From Thermococcus sp. 2319x1 (GTDB taxonomy: Archaea; Methanobacteriota_B; Thermococci; Thermococcales; Thermococcaceae): DNA of 64,000 nucleotides. The position numbers and the translations under genes are program-made. Of this stretch, positions 1-9,397 are shown piece by piece (position 1 is the first letter of the stretch; every line of letters begins with the position of its first letter). Below the pieces are notes generated by a model. That model worked only from the letters and a program-made list of their open reading frames with translations. It was not told where the DNA came from and did no database searches. The stretch covers positions 1,172,321 through 1,236,320 of the forward strand of contig NZ_CP012200.1 in the NCBI RefSeq assembly GCF_001484685.1, written 5' to 3'.

Positions 1-551
1 TCCAAAACTGCACCAGTGGGATTATTTGGATAGTTAACCACGATCATCCTCGTTCTCTTGGTAATAAGTTCAAGAAGCTCATCCGGATCAGGTTGAAAGC
101 CGTTCTCTTCTTTCAAGGGCAGTCTAATTGGCTTCGCATCTGCAATCTTCGCATCCTCAACATAGCATACAAAAGCTGGATCGGGGATTATCACTTCATC
201 ACCACTTTCCAGCAGAGTTTCGAAGGCAAGGTAGGTGGCTTCATAAGCCCCAGCCGTTACGATCACCCTTTCTGGTAAAACATTCACGCCGTAGTGGTCC
301 CTATAGTAATCTGAAACAGCCTCTCTAAGCTCTGGAATACCAGCATTTGGCGTATAGTGAGTCCATCCCTCGTCGAGAGCTCTCTTTGCTGCTTCCTTTA
401 TATTTTGAGGTGTCTCAAAGTCCGGTTCGCCTATGCCGAGGGAGATGACATTCTCCATCTTTGATGCCCTTTCAAAAAGCTCCCTAATCTTTGATCTCTG
501 GATAAGATTTATACGACCTGCGACGAAATATTTATGCTTTTTATAGCGCAT
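1..551 (-). CDS. PLP-dependent class I/II aminotransferase, N-terminal part (runs off window)
   Basis: About 183 N-terminal residues are present; the rest lies beyond position 1. The protein opens MRYKKHKYFVAGRINL and contains ISLGIGEPDFETP, the usual substrate-side start of fold-type I aspartate aminotransferases. Further on are HYTPNAGIPELREAV and VTAGAYEATYLAFETLL (cofactor-phosphate side), then VNYPNNPTGAVL, where the Asn that contacts the pyridine ring lies. The catalytic Lys is outside the window. The start at 551 is preceded by GGAGGGATGA. Such enzymes transfer amino groups between amino acids and 2-oxoacids in the cytosol. Substrate cannot be read from this portion. Family assignment is secure, specificity unknown. 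Confidence 0.9.
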   Translation of the reverse strand, partial: MRYKKHKYFVAGRINLIQRSKIRELFERASKMENVISLGIGEPDFETPQNIKEAAKRALDEGWTHYTPNAGIPELREAVSDYYRDHYGVNVLPERVIVTAGAYEATYLAFETLLESGDEVIIPDPAFVCYVEDAKIADAKPIRLPLKEENGFQPDPDELLELITKRTRMIVVNYPNNPTGAVL

Positions 552-684
552 GATTCATCCCTCCGGAAGCATTTATGAGTGATACCAGATTCTTATAAAT
601 TTATCGAGAAAAAAGTTTCAAAACTAGGCACAAATCATAAAAATTCTTCGAAATTTTAACAAAAAATAAACAGTTAAGTCAGCA

Positions 685-1107
685 TCAGAGAACATCTACC
701 AAAGCAGCCTTTTCAAGGAGTTTCTTTACTTCCTCTTTTTCACAGTCGTTGAACGGTATCTCTTCCGCGGGTATCTTTGGAAGTATCTCCTGGAGATCCT
801 TTTCTGCATTCTCACTAAATACCACTATGAAGTTCTCACCCTTTTTTGCTCCAACAGCTTTAATGGCATCTTTGATCTGAAGTGTTCCACTTGCCCTAAG
901 AAGGATTTCCCCTTTGATAGTTTTCGCTTTGTTTGTTTTTCTTTCAAACGATTTTAGGGCCAATATAGTAGAAAAAACTACTTGTTCCCAACATTTTACG
1001 TTCAATATCTGGACATTATCTGGGAGAATTTCAAAAATATCTCCAGTATTCTCGAGCAAAATCCTTGCAATCGCGATCTTAATTGTGCCGTAGTTTAATA
1101 CCTTCAT
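685..1107 (-). CDS. cgi121: KEOPS complex subunit Cgi121
   Basis: A 140-residue protein of the normal length for Cgi121, the KEOPS subunit that binds the tRNA 3' CCA end and docks on the Bud32 kinase. KEOPS makes N6-threonylcarbamoyladenosine at tRNA position 37. The conserved core is visible around residues 65-97: GEILLRASGTLQIKDAIKAV followed by GAKKGENFIVVF. The gene stands alone on the minus strand between the aminotransferase and the divergent cdrS-ftsZ2 pair, so it is not in an operon with the other KEOPS subunit here (Pcc1 at 9805-10041). Family assignment is confident from the core motif. Confidence 0.88.
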   Translation of the reverse strand: MKVLNYGTIKIAIARILLENTGDIFEILPDNVQILNVKCWEQVVFSTILALKSFERKTNKAKTIKGEILLRASGTLQIKDAIKAVGAKKGENFIVVFSENAEKDLQEILPKIPAEEIPFNDCEKEEVKKLLEKAALVDVL

Positions 1108-1249
1108 TCCATCTCCCCAAGCTCATTGTTTCGTTGTTTATTAAATTTTTTGCTTCTACAGAAATGTGTACTTAATAAAAATATTTTAATTATCTTTCAA
1201 TTTTCTTAAAAATTTTCGAAATTAATAATATTTTCATATTAATGCAGAG

Positions 1250-1264
1250 GCAAAAAATATTTAA
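1250..1264 (+). promoter_or_regulatory. TATA-type promoter of cdrS-ftsZ2
   Basis: An AAAATATTTA box lies about 55 bases before the cdrS start, in an AT-rich gap. The expected start of transcription is near 1285, leaving a short leader with GGTGGG ahead of the ATG at 1315. Confidence 0.5.
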
Positions 1265-1314
1265 CTAATTAAAACCAGATATACGTTAGATGCACTCATG
1301 TAATGGTGGGCAGA

Positions 1315-1506
1315 ATGGCAAAGATGAGAATCATTAGTGTCCAGCTGCCGCAGGGGCTCATAAATGCTCTTGATGTCTTAGTCAAAAGAGGGGTGTATCC
1401 CAACAGAAGTGAAGCAATTCGGGAAGCTATCAGGGAACTCATAAAGAAGGAATTGTACACAACAGAGGCAGGAGAAAAGGAACTTCCAGAATACGTGGTT
1501 GAATAA
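1315..1506 (+). CDS. cdrS: Ribbon-helix-helix regulator, CdrS-like
   Basis: A 63-residue ribbon-helix-helix DNA-binding protein. The beta strand is [17 protein letters not shown], and the two helices include [17 protein letters not shown] start at 1315 (MAKMRIIS) because GGTGGG sits just upstream; an in-frame ATG at 1303 overlaps that site. It is followed after 20 bases by ftsZ. A short RHH gene fused transcriptionally to ftsZ2 is the arrangement described in euryarchaea as cdrS-ftsZ2, where CdrS controls cell division genes. The RHH fold is seen; the CdrS identity is inferred from size and position. Confidence 0.8.
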   Translation: MAKMRIISVQLPQGLINALDVLVKRGVYPNRSEAIREAIRELIKKELYTTEAGEKELPEYVVE

Positions 1507-1526
1507 GAATATTGGGGGGAATTAAT

Positions 1527-2774
1527 ATGGTGTTTAAACTGCTGGAACAAGCTGGTATTGATTTGGATATGGATGACAACGGTAGCAAAATACAAGAAGC
1601 CCTCGGTGATCTGGAAACTTCTAAATCTCTCATTAAGATAGCAATTATAGGTGTCGGAGGTTCTGGAAACAATACAATAACAAGACTGTATGAACTGGGG
1701 GTTGAAGGGGCAGAATTAATAGCCATGAACACCGATGCTCAACATCTTTCAAGAACCAAGGCTCACAGGAAAATTCTTCTCGGAAAGAATATTACTCACG
1801 GAAAGGGTTCTGGTGGAAATCCAAGAATTGGTTATTTAGCTGCAGAAGCCAGTAGAGATGAAATAGCGGAGGCAGTTAGAGACGTCGATCTCGTGTTCAT
1901 AACCGCTGGTATGGGTAATGGAACAGGAACAGGAGCGGCACCCGTTGTTGCCAGAATTATAAAAGAGGAGGCAAGAAACTCCGGAAGAATTCAAGAGCCG
2001 CTTGTTGTGAGCGTTGTGACATATCCCTTCAAAAACGAGGGGACAAGGAGACTCGAAAAGGCAAAAGCAGGTATACAGGCCCTTTTAAAGTATTCAGACA
2101 CTGTTGTGATAATAGAAAACGACAAACTTCTTGAATTGGTGCCAAAGCTCCCAATTTCAGCCGCATTTAGATTTGCCGATGAAATAATAGCGAGAATGGT
2201 TAAGGGTATAACAGAAACAATAATGCTCCCCTCCATGGTAAACATAGACTTTGCGGATGTGTACAGCGTCATGAAAAACGGTGGTGCTGCGTTAATTGGA
2301 ATAGGTGAAAGTGATTCAAACAAGAGAGCCGTTGATGCCGTAAATAACGCCTTGAACAACAAAATGCTTGAAGTGGAGTTTGGAAGCGGGGAGGCTGCAT
2401 TGGTGCACTTTACAGTTGGCCCAGACGTCAGCCTTGGAGAGATAAACGATGCCATGCAGATTGTACATGAAAAGCTCGGAACAAAGTCAGAGATAAAATG
2501 GGGAGCGAGAATTGACAAAGAGCTTGGAAAAGTCGTTAGGGCAATGGTAATAATGACGGGAGTAAAATCCCCTCACATACTCAGCGGCGACGTTAACGCA
2601 TTAACAACCGAAGACAATCTGATAATTTCAAATCCAATAACCAGAAGGATAAACAAAGACTCAGAGCTTGAAAACCTATTTGACGAAGTTTCAGGAAAGA
2701 AAAAGGCCAACGTAGTTATTAACCCGGAGATTGAGAGAATCATAAAGGGTGCTGTGGATTACGACTTAAGTTAA
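1527..2774 (+). CDS. ftsZ2: Cell division protein FtsZ (FtsZ2 type)
   Basis: A 415-residue tubulin-like GTPase that polymerises into the division ring. Residues 35-50 hold [13 protein letters not shown], the nucleotide-binding T1 loop. The T4 signature is [12 protein letters not shown], with Asn where most FtsZ proteins have Gly. The T7 catalytic loop region follows VNIDFADV. The C-terminus, [18 protein letters not shown], is short. The ATG at 1527 has GGGGGGAA upstream; a TTG at 1512 is in frame but overlaps that site. The gene is co-directional with the RHH gene, and this pairing is the reason for calling it FtsZ2 rather than FtsZ1. Confidence 0.93.
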   Translation: MVFKLLEQAGIDLDMDDNGSKIQEALGDLETSKSLIKIAIIGVGGSGNNTITRLYELGVEGAELIAMNTDAQHLSRTKAHRKILLGKNITHGKGSGGNPRIGYLAAEASRDEIAEAVRDVDLVFITAGMGNGTGTGAAPVVARIIKEEARNSGRIQEPLVVSVVTYPFKNEGTRRLEKAKAGIQALLKYSDTVVIIENDKLLELVPKLPISAAFRFADEIIARMVKGITETIMLPSMVNIDFADVYSVMKNGGAALIGIGESDSNKRAVDAVNNALNNKMLEVEFGSGEAALVHFTVGPDVSLGEINDAMQIVHEKLGTKSEIKWGARIDKELGKVVRAMVIMTGVKSPHILSGDVNALTTEDNLIISNPITRRINKDSELENLFDEVSGKKKANVVINPEIERIIKGAVDYDLS

Positions 2775-2825
2775 ATCCTTAACTCTTTATAATCATCAAA
2801 GGGGTAAAATCAGAAGTTGCTAAAA

Positions 2826-3272
2826 TCACTCGCAAAATATTTCTACTATTTTTTGAATTATTTTGCTTGTCTTGGCAACATCTGTCTTGTATGCGTAGGG
2901 TATTCTAATGACTTCTGCCTCGATGCCATGCTTTCTGAGTTCTTCTTTTAGGGCACATAAGTCGAAGTTCTGATCCGGACCCAAGGCAATAACATCTGGA
3001 TTAAGCTTTTTAACAAGTTCGAAGCTTATGTGCTCCGGTTCCCCAATTACAACTTCATCCACCATCTTGAGCGCCTTTAAGAGCTCAGCCCTTTCGTACA
3101 TAGAGTTTATCGGTGGTCTGCCTTTTCTTTCTTTTACCGTTTCATCGTGAGCTACTATTACTATAAGCTCATCTCCCAGCTCTTTCGCTTTTTTCAGAAA
3201 GTGGATATGTCCCACATGGAGAATATCAAAGACACCTCCAACAACAACTCTTATCTTTTTCTTTTCACTCAT
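2826..3272 (-). CDS. ribL: Archaeal FAD synthase RibL (FMN adenylyltransferase)
   Basis: A 148-residue nucleotidyltransferase of the cytidylyltransferase superfamily. Residues 8-24 read [17 protein letters not shown], carrying the HxGH nucleotide-binding motif. The second signature is near the C-terminus in [11 protein letters not shown], replacing the ISST-type motif. Size and motifs match archaeal RibL, which adenylylates FMN to FAD. A glycerol-3-phosphate cytidylyltransferase-like enzyme is the main alternative. The start overlaps the end of the upstream PUA gene by four bases (ATGA), so the two are probably co-transcribed. Confidence 0.82.
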   Translation of the reverse strand: MSEKKKIRVVVGGVFDILHVGHIHFLKKAKELGDELIVIVAHDETVKERKGRPPINSMYERAELLKALKMVDEVVIGEPEHISFELVKKLNPDVIALGPDQNFDLCALKEELRKHGIEAEVIRIPYAYKTDVAKTSKIIQKIVEIFCE

Positions 3273-3781
3273 ACCGCAGTCAACTCCCAGATTTTATCTT
3301 TTGCGTGATGTATCACTTTCACGGCCTTCCCCTTCGTTTTCTCCTTCATGGTTTTTCCGTCCATCAATGCAATCCCAATTGCCAACGGCCTACCGTATTC
3401 TTCCTCCACCACAAACACAAAATCGCCCTCTTTTATACCCTCATCTGCGTCAACTATACCCGGAGCCATCACATCGGCGCCATTCAATATGTATGGAACA
3501 GCGCCTTGATCGACAACAACTCTACGCTTCCATTTTCTTAAATCTTCCTTGTCGGAAATCTCGTACAGAGTTATCACCAGTGGAAATATAAGCTTCTCCC
3601 TCCGTATAAAGCGAGGTTTTCCGTTGACAAACAGAATCTGGGTAGTCGCATCAAACTCACCCACCAGAACTTGATCATTTTTTGATATTAACTTCCCGGC
3701 CACTTCTTCTCCGAAGATTCTGGCTATTTCTTCCATTATCTTCTTGACTTCTTTTTTGCTCAATGGATGCTTTATTTTCAT
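3269..3781 (-). CDS. PUA-domain RNA-binding protein
   Basis: A 170-residue protein ending in a PUA domain. From about residue 88 it reads [20 protein letters not shown] and continues with [20 protein letters not shown], the typical PUA beta-barrel. The N-terminal 80 residues resemble the pre-PUA region of MCT-1/Tma20-like archaeal proteins. It probably binds structured RNA, perhaps in translation initiation or tRNA modification; no catalytic motif is visible. It overlaps ribL by four bases. Confidence 0.8.
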   Translation of the reverse strand: MKIKHPLSKKEVKKIMEEIARIFGEEVAGKLISKNDQVLVGEFDATTQILFVNGKPRFIRREKLIFPLVITLYEISDKEDLRKWKRRVVVDQGAVPYILNGADVMAPGIVDADEGIKEGDFVFVVEEEYGRPLAIGIALMDGKTMKEKTKGKAVKVIHHAKDKIWELTAV

Positions 3782-3791
3782 TTAGAACACC

Positions 3792-4391
3792 TCACTCAAC
3801 GAGCTTTTTGATTTCTTCTGGCAATAATTCCCCTTTTAAGCTCAATGCTACATGGATTAAACTTTTCAGAGCATCTGCTTTATTTTCAGCCCACGTAACA
3901 ATCACAAGGTCACCGTTTTCAATGGGAAGCTTTTTGAGATCTTTGGAAAGTCCAGGGAGGGTTTCCCTTAGAGGCCTCCCATCCTCTGGGAAAACTATCT
4001 CACCGTTCTGCACTGTTAAAATCATGGCACCCTTAGCGAAAAAACGAATTGCCTCGTCTCTAAGTTCTATACTCTTAAACTCCGGAGGCTTTCTCACGAC
4101 GAGTGCATACGTCACAAAACCTTCGAGGGGGGTCACCTTTGAAGGCTCCGAGAACAGTTCTGAAATTTCCTGGACGATTTTAACACCCCTCTCACTCAGT
4201 GAATGTCCCTTTTGCTGAGATTCAACAAGCTCAATCGAGGAAAGTTTCTTTAAAAGGGTTCTAACAGTTCCTTCTCCAAGATTCAACTCTTCAGAAATCT
4301 GTTTTCGCCCTTTGGGTGTTTTTAATAAGAAAAGTACGGCAATAACATCCTCAATTTTAAACTCCGGATATGCCCCCCGCTTCCAATCCAT
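3792..4391 (-). CDS. DUF4443-type protein with N-terminal winged helix
   Basis: A 199-residue protein. The first 70 residues form a plausible winged helix, with GRKQISEELNLGEGTVRTLL as the helix-turn-helix, followed by a wing ending in SLSERG. The rest (EGFVTYALVVRKPPEFKSIE, FFAKGAMILTVQNGEIVFPE, VIVTWAENKADALKSLIH) matches my recollection of the archaeal DUF4443 ligand-binding-like region. It is probably a small-molecule-responsive regulator. It lies ten bases upstream of the PUA-ribL pair and may head that operon. Confidence 0.68.
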   Translation of the reverse strand: MDWKRGAYPEFKIEDVIAVLFLLKTPKGRKQISEELNLGEGTVRTLLKKLSSIELVESQQKGHSLSERGVKIVQEISELFSEPSKVTPLEGFVTYALVVRKPPEFKSIELRDEAIRFFAKGAMILTVQNGEIVFPEDGRPLRETLPGLSKDLKKLPIENGDLVIVTWAENKADALKSLIHVALSLKGELLPEEIKKLVE

Positions 4392-4439
4392 CTTTTCACC
4401 TCTGTTTTCGATTTAATGGCAAAATATAAAAACTTTAGG

Positions 4440-5594
4440 CTAGTCAACAAAAGCATGTCCGCCCCAAAGCTCCCTAATTTCCCTTGTAGCATCCGGGTAA
4501 ACTCTCTTAAACGTAATCCTCCAGTAACCCTGGGGCATTTCTTCTATGTCCTCTATGTGAATCTTTAAGCCCAAACGTTCAAAGTGGGATACCATCTTAT
4601 AGGCCGTTTCTATGTGCTTTACTCTTACAGTGAAAACTTCCGCTATTTCTTCTCCAGCGCTAACGTCCCATATGCTTTCCACAAAGGGTTCCAGAAGGGC
4701 CCTCCCCAAAGCCCCTGCATATTTCTCGAATTCCTCATACTGCACTCTCTTTTCGGCCAAGTAAAAAGCAAGCCGCTTTATCCTCTGCATAAAGTATCCA
4801 TGTGGAAGGTCGAAGAAAATCCTTGCTCCGATTTTAATATCATTGACATTAGCGTAAGGAGTGACGTATTTTACGATTTTCTTCATATCGGGGCTCTTCA
4901 TGACTATTCCTTCTCTCTTTTCCCTGCTTAGCTGCTCTATGAGATCCTTAAGCTCATCAATTTTCGAGATGTCATATACTCCAAAAACCTCAACACTTGG
5001 AATTCCGTATTCTTCTGCTATTTTAAGTCTCTCTTCCACAGTAAGAGAGTTCCCGGTTTTCTTTTCTTGGATGTCAAAAAGAAAGAATTCTATGTCCTCT
5101 TTCACATAGGGTGGCCCTTCAACAAGATACGGGCTTTCTGGCCCTGCCATTTCTCCACAGAGAACCAAATTCGGATAATCCTTAAAAAGCTCCATGTTGA
5201 TAAAATCCTCAATTCTCTCAGTAGTGAATGGACATACGAAACCACCCCGAGTAAAGGCAAAAACCCTTCCCTCAATTTGAGCAACCCTTATGTTGTACCC
5301 ATCGACCTTTTCTTCCACGTAGAAGGGCTTCCTCTTGAATACCCTCTTTATTCCATTTTCCAGATGAACTACCCTCTTTATGTGGGGAAAGCCAAGTATG
5401 ATGTTGTGAGAATCAAAAACGACAGTCCCCCTTCTTAAGCTTCCGGCAGAATCCTTAAACCTGAGGTACCTTATTCCCTCGAACTCATCCTCCACTATAC
5501 CCCCTTTACTTTCCAGTATCTCAATACGCTTCCTGCCGATACCAAGCTCAAGAAGAAGACTTTTGAAATGGGAACTCACCATCCTCAGCACCAT
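4440..5594 (-). CDS. ATP-dependent RNA ligase, archaeal Rnl3 type
   Basis: A 384-residue ligase matching the homodimeric archaeal RNA ligases typified by Pab1020. The nucleotidyltransferase motif I is VEEKVDGYNIRV, with Lys as the adenylylated residue. Later elements are FAFTRGGFVCPF, VLCGEMAGPESPYL (motif IIIa-like), FFLFDIQ, and EGIVMKSPDMKKIVKYV (motifs IV and V). The C-terminal 120 residues form the dimerisation domain of this family. A TATA-like CTATAAAC about 26 bases upstream suggests transcription begins at or next to the ATG at 5594; ATG 5582 with GGTG upstream is an alternative start. It joins RNA ends, including circularisation of small RNAs in Pyrococcus. Confidence 0.9.
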   Translation of the reverse strand: MVLRMVSSHFKSLLLELGIGRKRIEILESKGGIVEDEFEGIRYLRFKDSAGSLRRGTVVFDSHNIILGFPHIKRVVHLENGIKRVFKRKPFYVEEKVDGYNIRVAQIEGRVFAFTRGGFVCPFTTERIEDFINMELFKDYPNLVLCGEMAGPESPYLVEGPPYVKEDIEFFLFDIQEKKTGNSLTVEERLKIAEEYGIPSVEVFGVYDISKIDELKDLIEQLSREKREGIVMKSPDMKKIVKYVTPYANVNDIKIGARIFFDLPHGYFMQRIKRLAFYLAEKRVQYEEFEKYAGALGRALLEPFVESIWDVSAGEEIAEVFTVRVKHIETAYKMVSHFERLGLKIHIEDIEEMPQGYWRITFKRVYPDATREIRELWGGHAFVD

Positions 5595-5655
5595 TATTAT
5601 TTTCTGGTTTGAAGTTTATAGGTTTTTGGACGTTACTCCCAAGACCTGCCAAATG

Positions 5656-5929
5656 TTCAATCTCTGCAAAAGCTTAGGATAAAAGAAAAATAAACCAAAA
5701 GCACATTAGCCGTTAAAACTGCTATCTCATTTCCCTCCGAACCAACAACTTGAAGAACTACATTTCCGTTGAGTTCTTTCTCAAGGTCGGAGAGCATTTT
5801 CTCGTATCTCCACAGAACTCACTTCTTCCCCGCTTGTGAAGCTGCTCATTGTCCTTTATATATTCTCCCACAGGGGAAAGCATCTCAATTTTTATGGAAA
5901 TCCCCCTTGCTCTGGGAATTGTCCAATGT
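5656..5929 (-). pseudogene. Decayed fragment of an unrecognised gene
   Basis: The gap between the RNA ligase and the tRNA-binding gene holds coding-like sequence on the minus strand, broken into frames. One frame reads GISIKIEMLSPVGEYIKDNE and runs on to an LHKRGR segment. A second frame continues near 5800 with MLSDLEKELNGNVVLQVVGS, then a hydrophobic stretch containing VLTANVLLVYFSFILS. There is no usable start and at least one shift is needed to join the pieces. It looks like the remnant of a small membrane protein. I do not recognise the family. Confidence 0.4.
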
Positions 5930-5976
5930 TACTGGCCAACATAAAACCAATAAAGTTTAAAAAGCAAAAACCAACC

Positions 5977-6702
5977 TCAATCCTTCAAAAACGCCTCAAC
6001 TAAGTTTCTTGTTTCCTTAAGAGCCTCCAACGGTATTCCCTTTGGTAAGCCGCCGATCTCGCCCTTTACATCCTTTAAAACGCCTTCTCCCGCTCCCAAG
6101 AACATTCCTTCGCTCGTTATTCCTCTGAAGTTTGCGGGGGGTAAAAGTGCCACAGCAACTCTGTGACCTTCCTTCACGGTTAAATCGTTTGTAACCACAG
6201 TAATCGCCCTATCCCCTATGTTGACATTGCATACGAGAAGCTTATCTGCATTTGGGTGCTTACCGGCACTCATGACCTCCCCAACCCTTATGTCTACTGC
6301 AATGACTGGATCGTTTATCTTACCAAGTGCCAGCCTCTTATCAAGGTTAAGAATTGTGTTTAGGAAAAAGCGAACCTTTGCTATGCTCTCTTCAACCTTT
6401 TCCCTCTCACTCCTATCAGCCAGCTCGAGAAACTTGGTGTACCAATCCTCACCACCCAGTGCCTCAACTATCCCCAGAGCCTTCTCCTTTAGCTCTTTCA
6501 TCTGAGGCGTCTCAATTAACTCCTGCGGTTCCAGATATGAGTAGCGCAACGCCTGGAGCTCGGGAATCATTTCTTTTGCCAATTTTACTGCCCTCTTTTT
6601 GTCCCACTTTCCCTTGAATTTAGCCCCTTCAATGGTTTTCAAAAACAGCTCAACTGCCTTTTCAGCAACCAGCAGCCGGTAATCCTTACTCGTGTCCCAC
6701 AT
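5977..6702 (-). CDS. tRNA-binding (OB-fold) domain protein
   Basis: A 241-residue protein whose last 110 residues form an EMAP/MetRS-C/Trbp111-type OB fold: [20 protein letters not shown], then [41 protein letters not shown]. The N-terminal 125 residues are helical and unassigned. I start at 6702 (MWDTSK) because GGTGAGG lies just upstream; a TTG at 6717 is in frame. The start overlaps the upstream repeat-protein gene by 17 bases. Its likely role is tRNA delivery or tRNA quality control in the cytosol. Confidence 0.85.
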   Translation of the reverse strand: MWDTSKDYRLLVAEKAVELFLKTIEGAKFKGKWDKKRAVKLAKEMIPELQALRYSYLEPQELIETPQMKELKEKALGIVEALGGEDWYTKFLELADRSEREKVEESIAKVRFFLNTILNLDKRLALGKINDPVIAVDIRVGEVMSAGKHPNADKLLVCNVNIGDRAITVVTNDLTVKEGHRVAVALLPPANFRGITSEGMFLGAGEGVLKDVKGEIGGLPKGIPLEALKETRNLVEAFLKD

Positions 6703-7756
6703 TTTCCTCACCTTCAATCGCTTTTAGAACATCTCTCTTAATATTTTCGTCGGAAATTGCCTCCGCAACGGTAATTGCCTTGAGCTTCTCACCCCTCTTT
6801 GCATAAGTCAAAGCAATTTTTTCAAAGACTCTGGATGCTATTCTATCATCAGAGATTATTGCTCCTACCGTCAGGGCTTCCCCAATCTCTCCTATTTTTA
6901 GGAACTTTAATGCAATTTCCTCAAGCTTTTCGTCATTTGGCCTTATTTTCCTCTCTGCAGCCATCCTAAATGCGTCTTCAACAATACTCTTTGCAAGGCC
7001 CTTTTTGTCATGGAGAAAGAGCCAGTAAGCTATTTCCAAGAGAGCCAAGAGTTTTTCTTCATCTGGTAGGTATTTGATAACAAAAACCGCGTTGTCGACA
7101 TCTCTCCTTTCGAGAAACTCAGAAACAAGTCTACTGCCCTTTTCAAGTGCCATCTCTATAAGGGATGCCTTTTTCTTCAGCTCCTGTGCACTTAAGTGCC
7201 TCTTTATGTCTTCATAAATCTCTGCGGCAAGTTCGTAGAATTCCTTGGCTTCTGGGGAATGTATCCTTTCTGCGCTTTCCAGAATCTGCTGGGCCAAGCG
7301 ATATAAAAATGAAAGAACCCTCGAATAAGGTTCGGGAGATTTTTGAGCAGTTTCGTATGCTATATTGTAATAATAAAGGGCATCGTTATACTTTCCCGCA
7401 AGTGCCATGTAGTATGCAAGGTAGTCGTAACCCTCGGCTTTCCAAAGAGAGTGGTCAATTGCCTTAATAGCTTGATGGGCCTTTTTAAAGAAGTACTCGC
7501 CCTTCTTATCGCCAGTGACGGCAAGGGTATAGGCAATTAATGCCAAAGCCCTTGCCTTCTCCAAAAGCCCTTCAAATGAATCAACGATCTCAAGCATTCT
7601 CCCCAGCACGGCTTCCCTGTACTCACTTTCCTCCACGTATTGATATATGTATGAAAGGGCCTCAAGCCTTGAGAAGGGATCCTCAATTCGAAGGGCAAGT
7701 TCCAGTGCACTTGAAAAATTTCCTCTCTGGAGAAGGTCGGAAATATCTTCCATCAT
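6686..7756 (-). CDS. TPR-like helical repeat protein
   Basis: About 356 residues made almost wholly of helix pairs of 30-40 residues, such as [35 protein letters not shown] and a C-terminal run [20 protein letters not shown]. The spacing suggests an alpha-solenoid of TPR/HAT type, probably a protein-binding scaffold. There is no signal peptide or membrane segment. The preferred start at 7756 follows GGTGATATTT; a GTG at 7765 is in frame. It sits between a zinc-ribbon gene and the tRNA-binding gene, with overlaps on the downstream side, so they probably form one operon. Function unknown. Confidence 0.75.
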   Translation of the reverse strand: MMEDISDLLQRGNFSSALELALRIEDPFSRLEALSYIYQYVEESEYREAVLGRMLEIVDSFEGLLEKARALALIAYTLAVTGDKKGEYFFKKAHQAIKAIDHSLWKAEGYDYLAYYMALAGKYNDALYYYNIAYETAQKSPEPYSRVLSFLYRLAQQILESAERIHSPEAKEFYELAAEIYEDIKRHLSAQELKKKASLIEMALEKGSRLVSEFLERRDVDNAVFVIKYLPDEEKLLALLEIAYWLFLHDKKGLAKSIVEDAFRMAAERKIRPNDEKLEEIALKFLKIGEIGEALTVGAIISDDRIASRVFEKIALTYAKRGEKLKAITVAEAISDENIKRDVLKAIEGEENVGHE

Positions 7757-7761
7757 AAATA

Positions 7762-8094
7762 TCACCGAGCGCCTTTAACTCTCTTATCCCATTCTTCAAG
7801 CATTAAATCCAACGCCAGAAGATTCGTAAGCTTAAGCCTAACCTTGTTGTTGCTGTAGTCTATCGAGCCGCTAAACTCATTTATAAGTTCAAAAACTTTT
7901 TCAGCTTCCCTAAGATTAAGATTTCTCCCATAAAATTCCTCACCACATTCGGGGCACTTGAAGGCAAAATCCTCCAAAGCCGATAAGAATGCACCCTTAT
8001 CTTTAAGCAGCTCCTGAAAGTTATCGAGGATGAGCATCTGTTCTATTAAATCCTCCCATTTAATGGCTTTCCCGCATATGGGGCATCTGGACAT
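7762..8094 (-). CDS. Small zinc-binding protein, function unknown
   Basis: A 110-residue protein with two CxxC knuckles: CPICG at residues 4-8 and CPECGEEFYG near residue 50, separated by a helix-rich segment. Together they can bind one zinc. The C-terminal half is helical (LTNLLALDLMLEEWDKRVK). The ATG at 8094 has GGGGTGAT upstream. It lies four bases after the DHH gene and just ahead of the helical-repeat gene, suggesting co-transcription. I do not recognise the family. Confidence 0.7.
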   Translation of the reverse strand: MSRCPICGKAIKWEDLIEQMLILDNFQELLKDKGAFLSALEDFAFKCPECGEEFYGRNLNLREAEKVFELINEFSGSIDYSNNKVRLKLTNLLALDLMLEEWDKRVKGAR

Positions 8095-8098
8095 CAAA

Positions 8099-9079
8099 TC
8101 ACCCCAACCTCTTTAGAAACATTTCGATTTCTTTCACTAAAAACTTAACGGCTTCCTCAAGATTTCTCTTCCCGTTAGCACCTGCCGCTCCGGAGTGACC
8201 TCCACCAGAACCCTCTATAATCGGACCAACTTTCTCCATGAGCTTTCCTAAATGAAGACCCCTCTTGACAAGGTTTTCTTTTGCCCTTGCAGAAATCCTA
8301 ACACCCTTCTTATCGCTTCCAACAATCGCAACATCAGCCCCAAGCTGAAGGAAAATTTTGCATGCCAAGGACTCATAGGCAGAAACCTTTGAAACGGCTA
8401 TTATGTAATTGCCGACTTTTTTGATTTCCATTCTCTGGCAGGCCTTTAATATGGCCATTCTCTTTGCCTGGTCTATGTTCTCATCACTCACTGGAGCAAC
8501 CAAATTGTATATCTCCCCCATCTGGATATCAAACCTCTCCAAGATTTTGGACACCGTTTTGAAGGTTTTCGAGTTTGCGTATCTAAAATTGGCAGTGTCT
8601 GTGACTATCCCTGCTAAAAGAACTTTTGCAGAGATTTCATCGTAAAAGCCAAAGTATTCCAGAAGCTCCCACACAATCTCTGCAGTGGAAGTCCTTGAGG
8701 AGTCAACGATTTTTATGTGGGCCCTTATTGGGTTCTCCTTTTCGATGTGATGATCGATAATGATTAGATACCTATCATCCGGAACTTTAACAGGCTCCAG
8801 CTGTTCAAGGGAGGAGGTATCAAAGATTATAACAGCATCCTCCAAAACGGCTGGATTCTTTTCCACCTGAGCGAAGTTGAGAAGGCGTTTTGCATAAGAT
8901 GAGACGCTTTGGGCAACACCTATTCGGTTTTTTAGGCCTAGACTTGTAAGGTACCTGGAGAAAGCTATAGCGCTGCCTAAAGAGTCCGGATCGGCGTTAT
9001 GGTGGCACAGCAACAAAAAAGAATAATTTTTCTCTTTTGCGTTATTCAGAAAGTTTTTGAGCTTTATTTTGCCCTGCAA
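8099..9079 (-). CDS. DHH-DHHA1 family phosphoesterase (NrnA/RecJ-like)
   Basis: A 326-residue phosphoesterase. Motif I is LLCHHNADPDSLGSA (the DxD metal site), motif II is VIIFDTSS, and motif III is LIIIDHHIE, the DHH itself. The DHHA1 domain ends with GGGHSGAAG, which binds the substrate phosphate. Size and motifs fit NrnA-like enzymes that degrade nanoRNA, pAp or short oligonucleotides from the 5' end; RecJ-like nuclease activity is the alternative. Its start overlaps the DUF3194 gene by 38 bases, the same neighbourhood seen in other Thermococcales superoperons. Confidence 0.87.
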   Translation of the reverse strand: MQGKIKLKNFLNNAKEKNYSFLLLCHHNADPDSLGSAIAFSRYLTSLGLKNRIGVAQSVSSYAKRLLNFAQVEKNPAVLEDAVIIFDTSSLEQLEPVKVPDDRYLIIIDHHIEKENPIRAHIKIVDSSRTSTAEIVWELLEYFGFYDEISAKVLLAGIVTDTANFRYANSKTFKTVSKILERFDIQMGEIYNLVAPVSDENIDQAKRMAILKACQRMEIKKVGNYIIAVSKVSAYESLACKIFLQLGADVAIVGSDKKGVRISARAKENLVKRGLHLGKLMEKVGPIIEGSGGGHSGAAGANGKRNLEEAVKFLVKEIEMFLKRLG

Positions 9080-9365
9080 TTTTCCTCAACCTTTTTTCAA
9101 CTTTTTCATAAGCCTTCTCAAGCGCCTCATAAATCAGCTTTTCCACGTCCACTTTCACGAATATTGGCACCTCAAGATAGACCTCTATCTCCAAATCCAA
9201 GGTATCCTCCCGGTTTATCCTCGTTGTCACTTCTATGTCTTTCACTTCACTTCTCGTTAAATGCTCAAAGATATACTCTATAATCTCCTCCTGGGCTAAC
9301 TCGCCGAGAGATATTAGCTCTTCCTCATCCAGCTCTGGAAGCCCTATGTGGAACACCCTCTTCAT
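9042..9365 (-). CDS. DUF3194 protein
   Basis: A 107-residue acidic protein with the beta-rich core DIEVTTRINREDTLDLEIEV and then VYLEVPIFVKVDVEKLIYEA, characteristic of the small archaeal DUF3194 family. The gene lies directly downstream of prefoldin beta, as is usual for this family, and overlaps the DHH gene. Function is unknown. The neighbourhood suggests a role in protein folding or RNA processing. Confidence 0.75.
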   Translation of the reverse strand: MKRVFHIGLPELDEEELISLGELAQEEIIEYIFEHLTRSEVKDIEVTTRINREDTLDLEIEVYLEVPIFVKVDVEKLIYEALEKAYEKVEKRLRKIAGQNKAQKLSE

Positions 9366-9397
9366 CTACACCCCTCATAAAATGTTGAAAAAAGAAC

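Noticed and set aside
1991-2518. 175-codon minus-strand frame inside ftsZ
   Set aside because: Antisense shadow of ftsZ with Ser/Thr-rich low-information composition and no ribosome site.
5769-5960. Plus-strand 63-codon frame in the ligase gap
   Set aside because: Coding character in this gap is on the minus strand; the plus frame has no ribosome site or recognisable pattern.
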